Positions 63,273-64,000 of a stretch of 64,000 nucleotides of DNA are shown piece by piece. Source of the stretch: an uncultured Rhodospirillales bacterium (lineage in GTDB: Bacteria > Pseudomonadota > Alphaproteobacteria > Azospirillales > Azospirillaceae); contig CAIYNU010000095.1 of assembly GCA_903927615.1 (NCBI GenBank), forward strand, positions 1 to 64,000, in the 5' to 3' direction. A program made the position numbers and the translations under genes. Within the stretch, counting starts at the first letter, position 1. The number at the start of each line of letters is the position of its first letter. Below the pieces are notes generated by a model that was not told where the DNA came from, did no database searches, and saw nothing but the letters and a program-made list of their open reading frames with translations.

Positions 63273-64000
63273 TACCGTCTCCCCAAAGACTGAGTCACCG
63301 GACCACGCGATCCACGATACCCGGTGCGGTTGGTATGAGGCTCATAGCATGCTTTTACAGAATCATGATGAACTTTCTATGGCATATCATGGGGTCACGC
63401 CCGGTTTTGTGGAACAAGGCGTTGGCGCTTGCCTCGAATGATTCTCATTCGGCAAGGTAGCAGGCACTATAAAGGGAGCATCGACCACTATGAACATCGA
63501 TGTCATGCGCTAATTTAGTAACTTAAACGAGTTAAGCGCCCTGACTGGCAGGCTGATAAGGCATTAATAATGCCCGTGTGCGAATTAATATCTGTTATGC
63601 ACCGTGATTTCTTCTTCTGATCGGCTGAACAAAAAACAAGTTGGCGAATATATATATCAGTGGTTCGTTTGATAACAACATATTGGGCAGGCGATAATCG
63701 ATAGTGTTCCAACAACCTCGCCGTTTTCGCCTCTTCAAATTTCCTTATTCGTGCCATCGAAGGCTTTATGCTTAGGTAACGCATTGTTTGCAACGCTGAG
63801 AGTGATCGTGTAGACAACTTTTGTTCTCCGATCGCTCTTTTAAATTATTGTATGATTGATCGGCAATTGTTATCAAGAATTAATAAACTGCGACCTCTCC
63901 GAGATTGGGCATACATCTGTATGTATCTAAAATTTATTTCAATTAATGATGAAATGTTGTTGCAATGCATTCGATCTCATGATAATTCGCTTGGACAGAC
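63273..64000. other. AT-rich end of the window without a clear gene
   Basis: The last ~700 bases are much more AT-rich than the rest. Apart from one weak open frame I see no gene, tRNA or repeat. The first part should carry the promoter of binding-protein copy 2. The composition suggests a foreign segment or a long regulatory region starting here and continuing beyond the window. Confidence 0.45.
63515..63817 (-). CDS. Doubtful small open reading frame
   Basis: A 100-residue frame in the AT-rich end. An inner Met gives a basic helical start (MARIRKFEEAKTARLLEHYRLS). No ribosome site or family is evident, and the frame may be chance. Confidence 0.2.
   Translation of the reverse strand: MSTRSLSALQTMRYLSIKPSMARIRKFEEAKTARLLEHYRLSPAQYVVIKRTTDIYIRQLVFCSADQKKKSRCITDINSHTGIINALSACQSGRLTRLSY

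Overview
The window looks like chromosomal DNA of a motile, GC-rich alphaproteobacterium, most likely of the Rhodospirillales (Magnetospirillum-like). Four things point there: the flagellar gene order flgF-flgG-flgA-flgH behind a sigma-54 promoter, an alphaproteobacterial-type heat-shock promoter before dnaK, an Atm1-type ABC exporter, and many hybrid kinases, c-di-GMP enzymes, chemoreceptor domains and hemerythrins. This assignment is inference from gene content; there is no rRNA to confirm it.

Layout. 1-1966 is the end of an integrated element: a cargo gene cut by the window edge and a tyrosine integrase abutting the 3' end of tRNA-Lys(TTT). 2.2-9.9 kb holds an Atm1-like exporter, a di-haem peroxidase/cupredoxin pair, a REC-HD-GYP regulator, an IS110-family remnant, a membrane acyltransferase and a secreted PIG-L deacetylase-like protein. 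10-18.3 kb has a secreted esterase and a signalling operon: an 1802-residue CHASE/six-PAS hybrid kinase, a REC-GGDEF diguanylate cyclase and two small proteins, one with a sunset domain. 18.4-20.4 kb has a hemerythrin protein and a candidate L,D-transpeptidase effector/immunity pair. 20.7-24.2 kb is the flagellar operon. 24.4-32.8 kb carries a SWIM-SNF2 helicase, RarD, a TAXI binding protein with a C-terminal membrane anchor, a periplasmic Cache protein and small genes.

32.9-40.6 kb contains the two most unusual proteins. One is a 1497-residue protein with 14 WD40 repeats predicted outside the membrane, one transmembrane helix and a cytoplasmic STAND-like ATPase, the reverse of the common order. 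The other is a 1001-residue fusion of both subunits of an NfnAB/SudBA-type flavin oxidoreductase with a zinc ribbon and a rubrerythrin-like domain, behind a good sigma-54 promoter. 40.6-49.6 kb holds a sensorless chemoreceptor signalling protein, a bacteriohemerythrin, a 750-base gene-free stretch, a MaoC hydratase, dnaK-dnaJ, a DUF1848 protein and small envelope proteins. 49.7-64 kb holds a chemoreceptor fused to a hemerythrin, a Lon-family protease with a degenerate P-loop, the fluoride pair crcB-DUF190, a FemAB/GNAT-like protein, a Cache-PAS hybrid kinase, a periplasmic cupin, two tandem paralogous amino-acid-type binding proteins and an AT-rich end.

Common theme: oxygen, redox and diguanylate signalling linked to motility. 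Three hemerythrin proteins (one a chemoreceptor), a di-haem peroxidase, a rubrerythrin-containing oxidoreductase, two hybrid kinases, a diguanylate cyclase and an HD-GYP protein fit an organism that moves along redox gradients. That link is inference; no gene here proves it.
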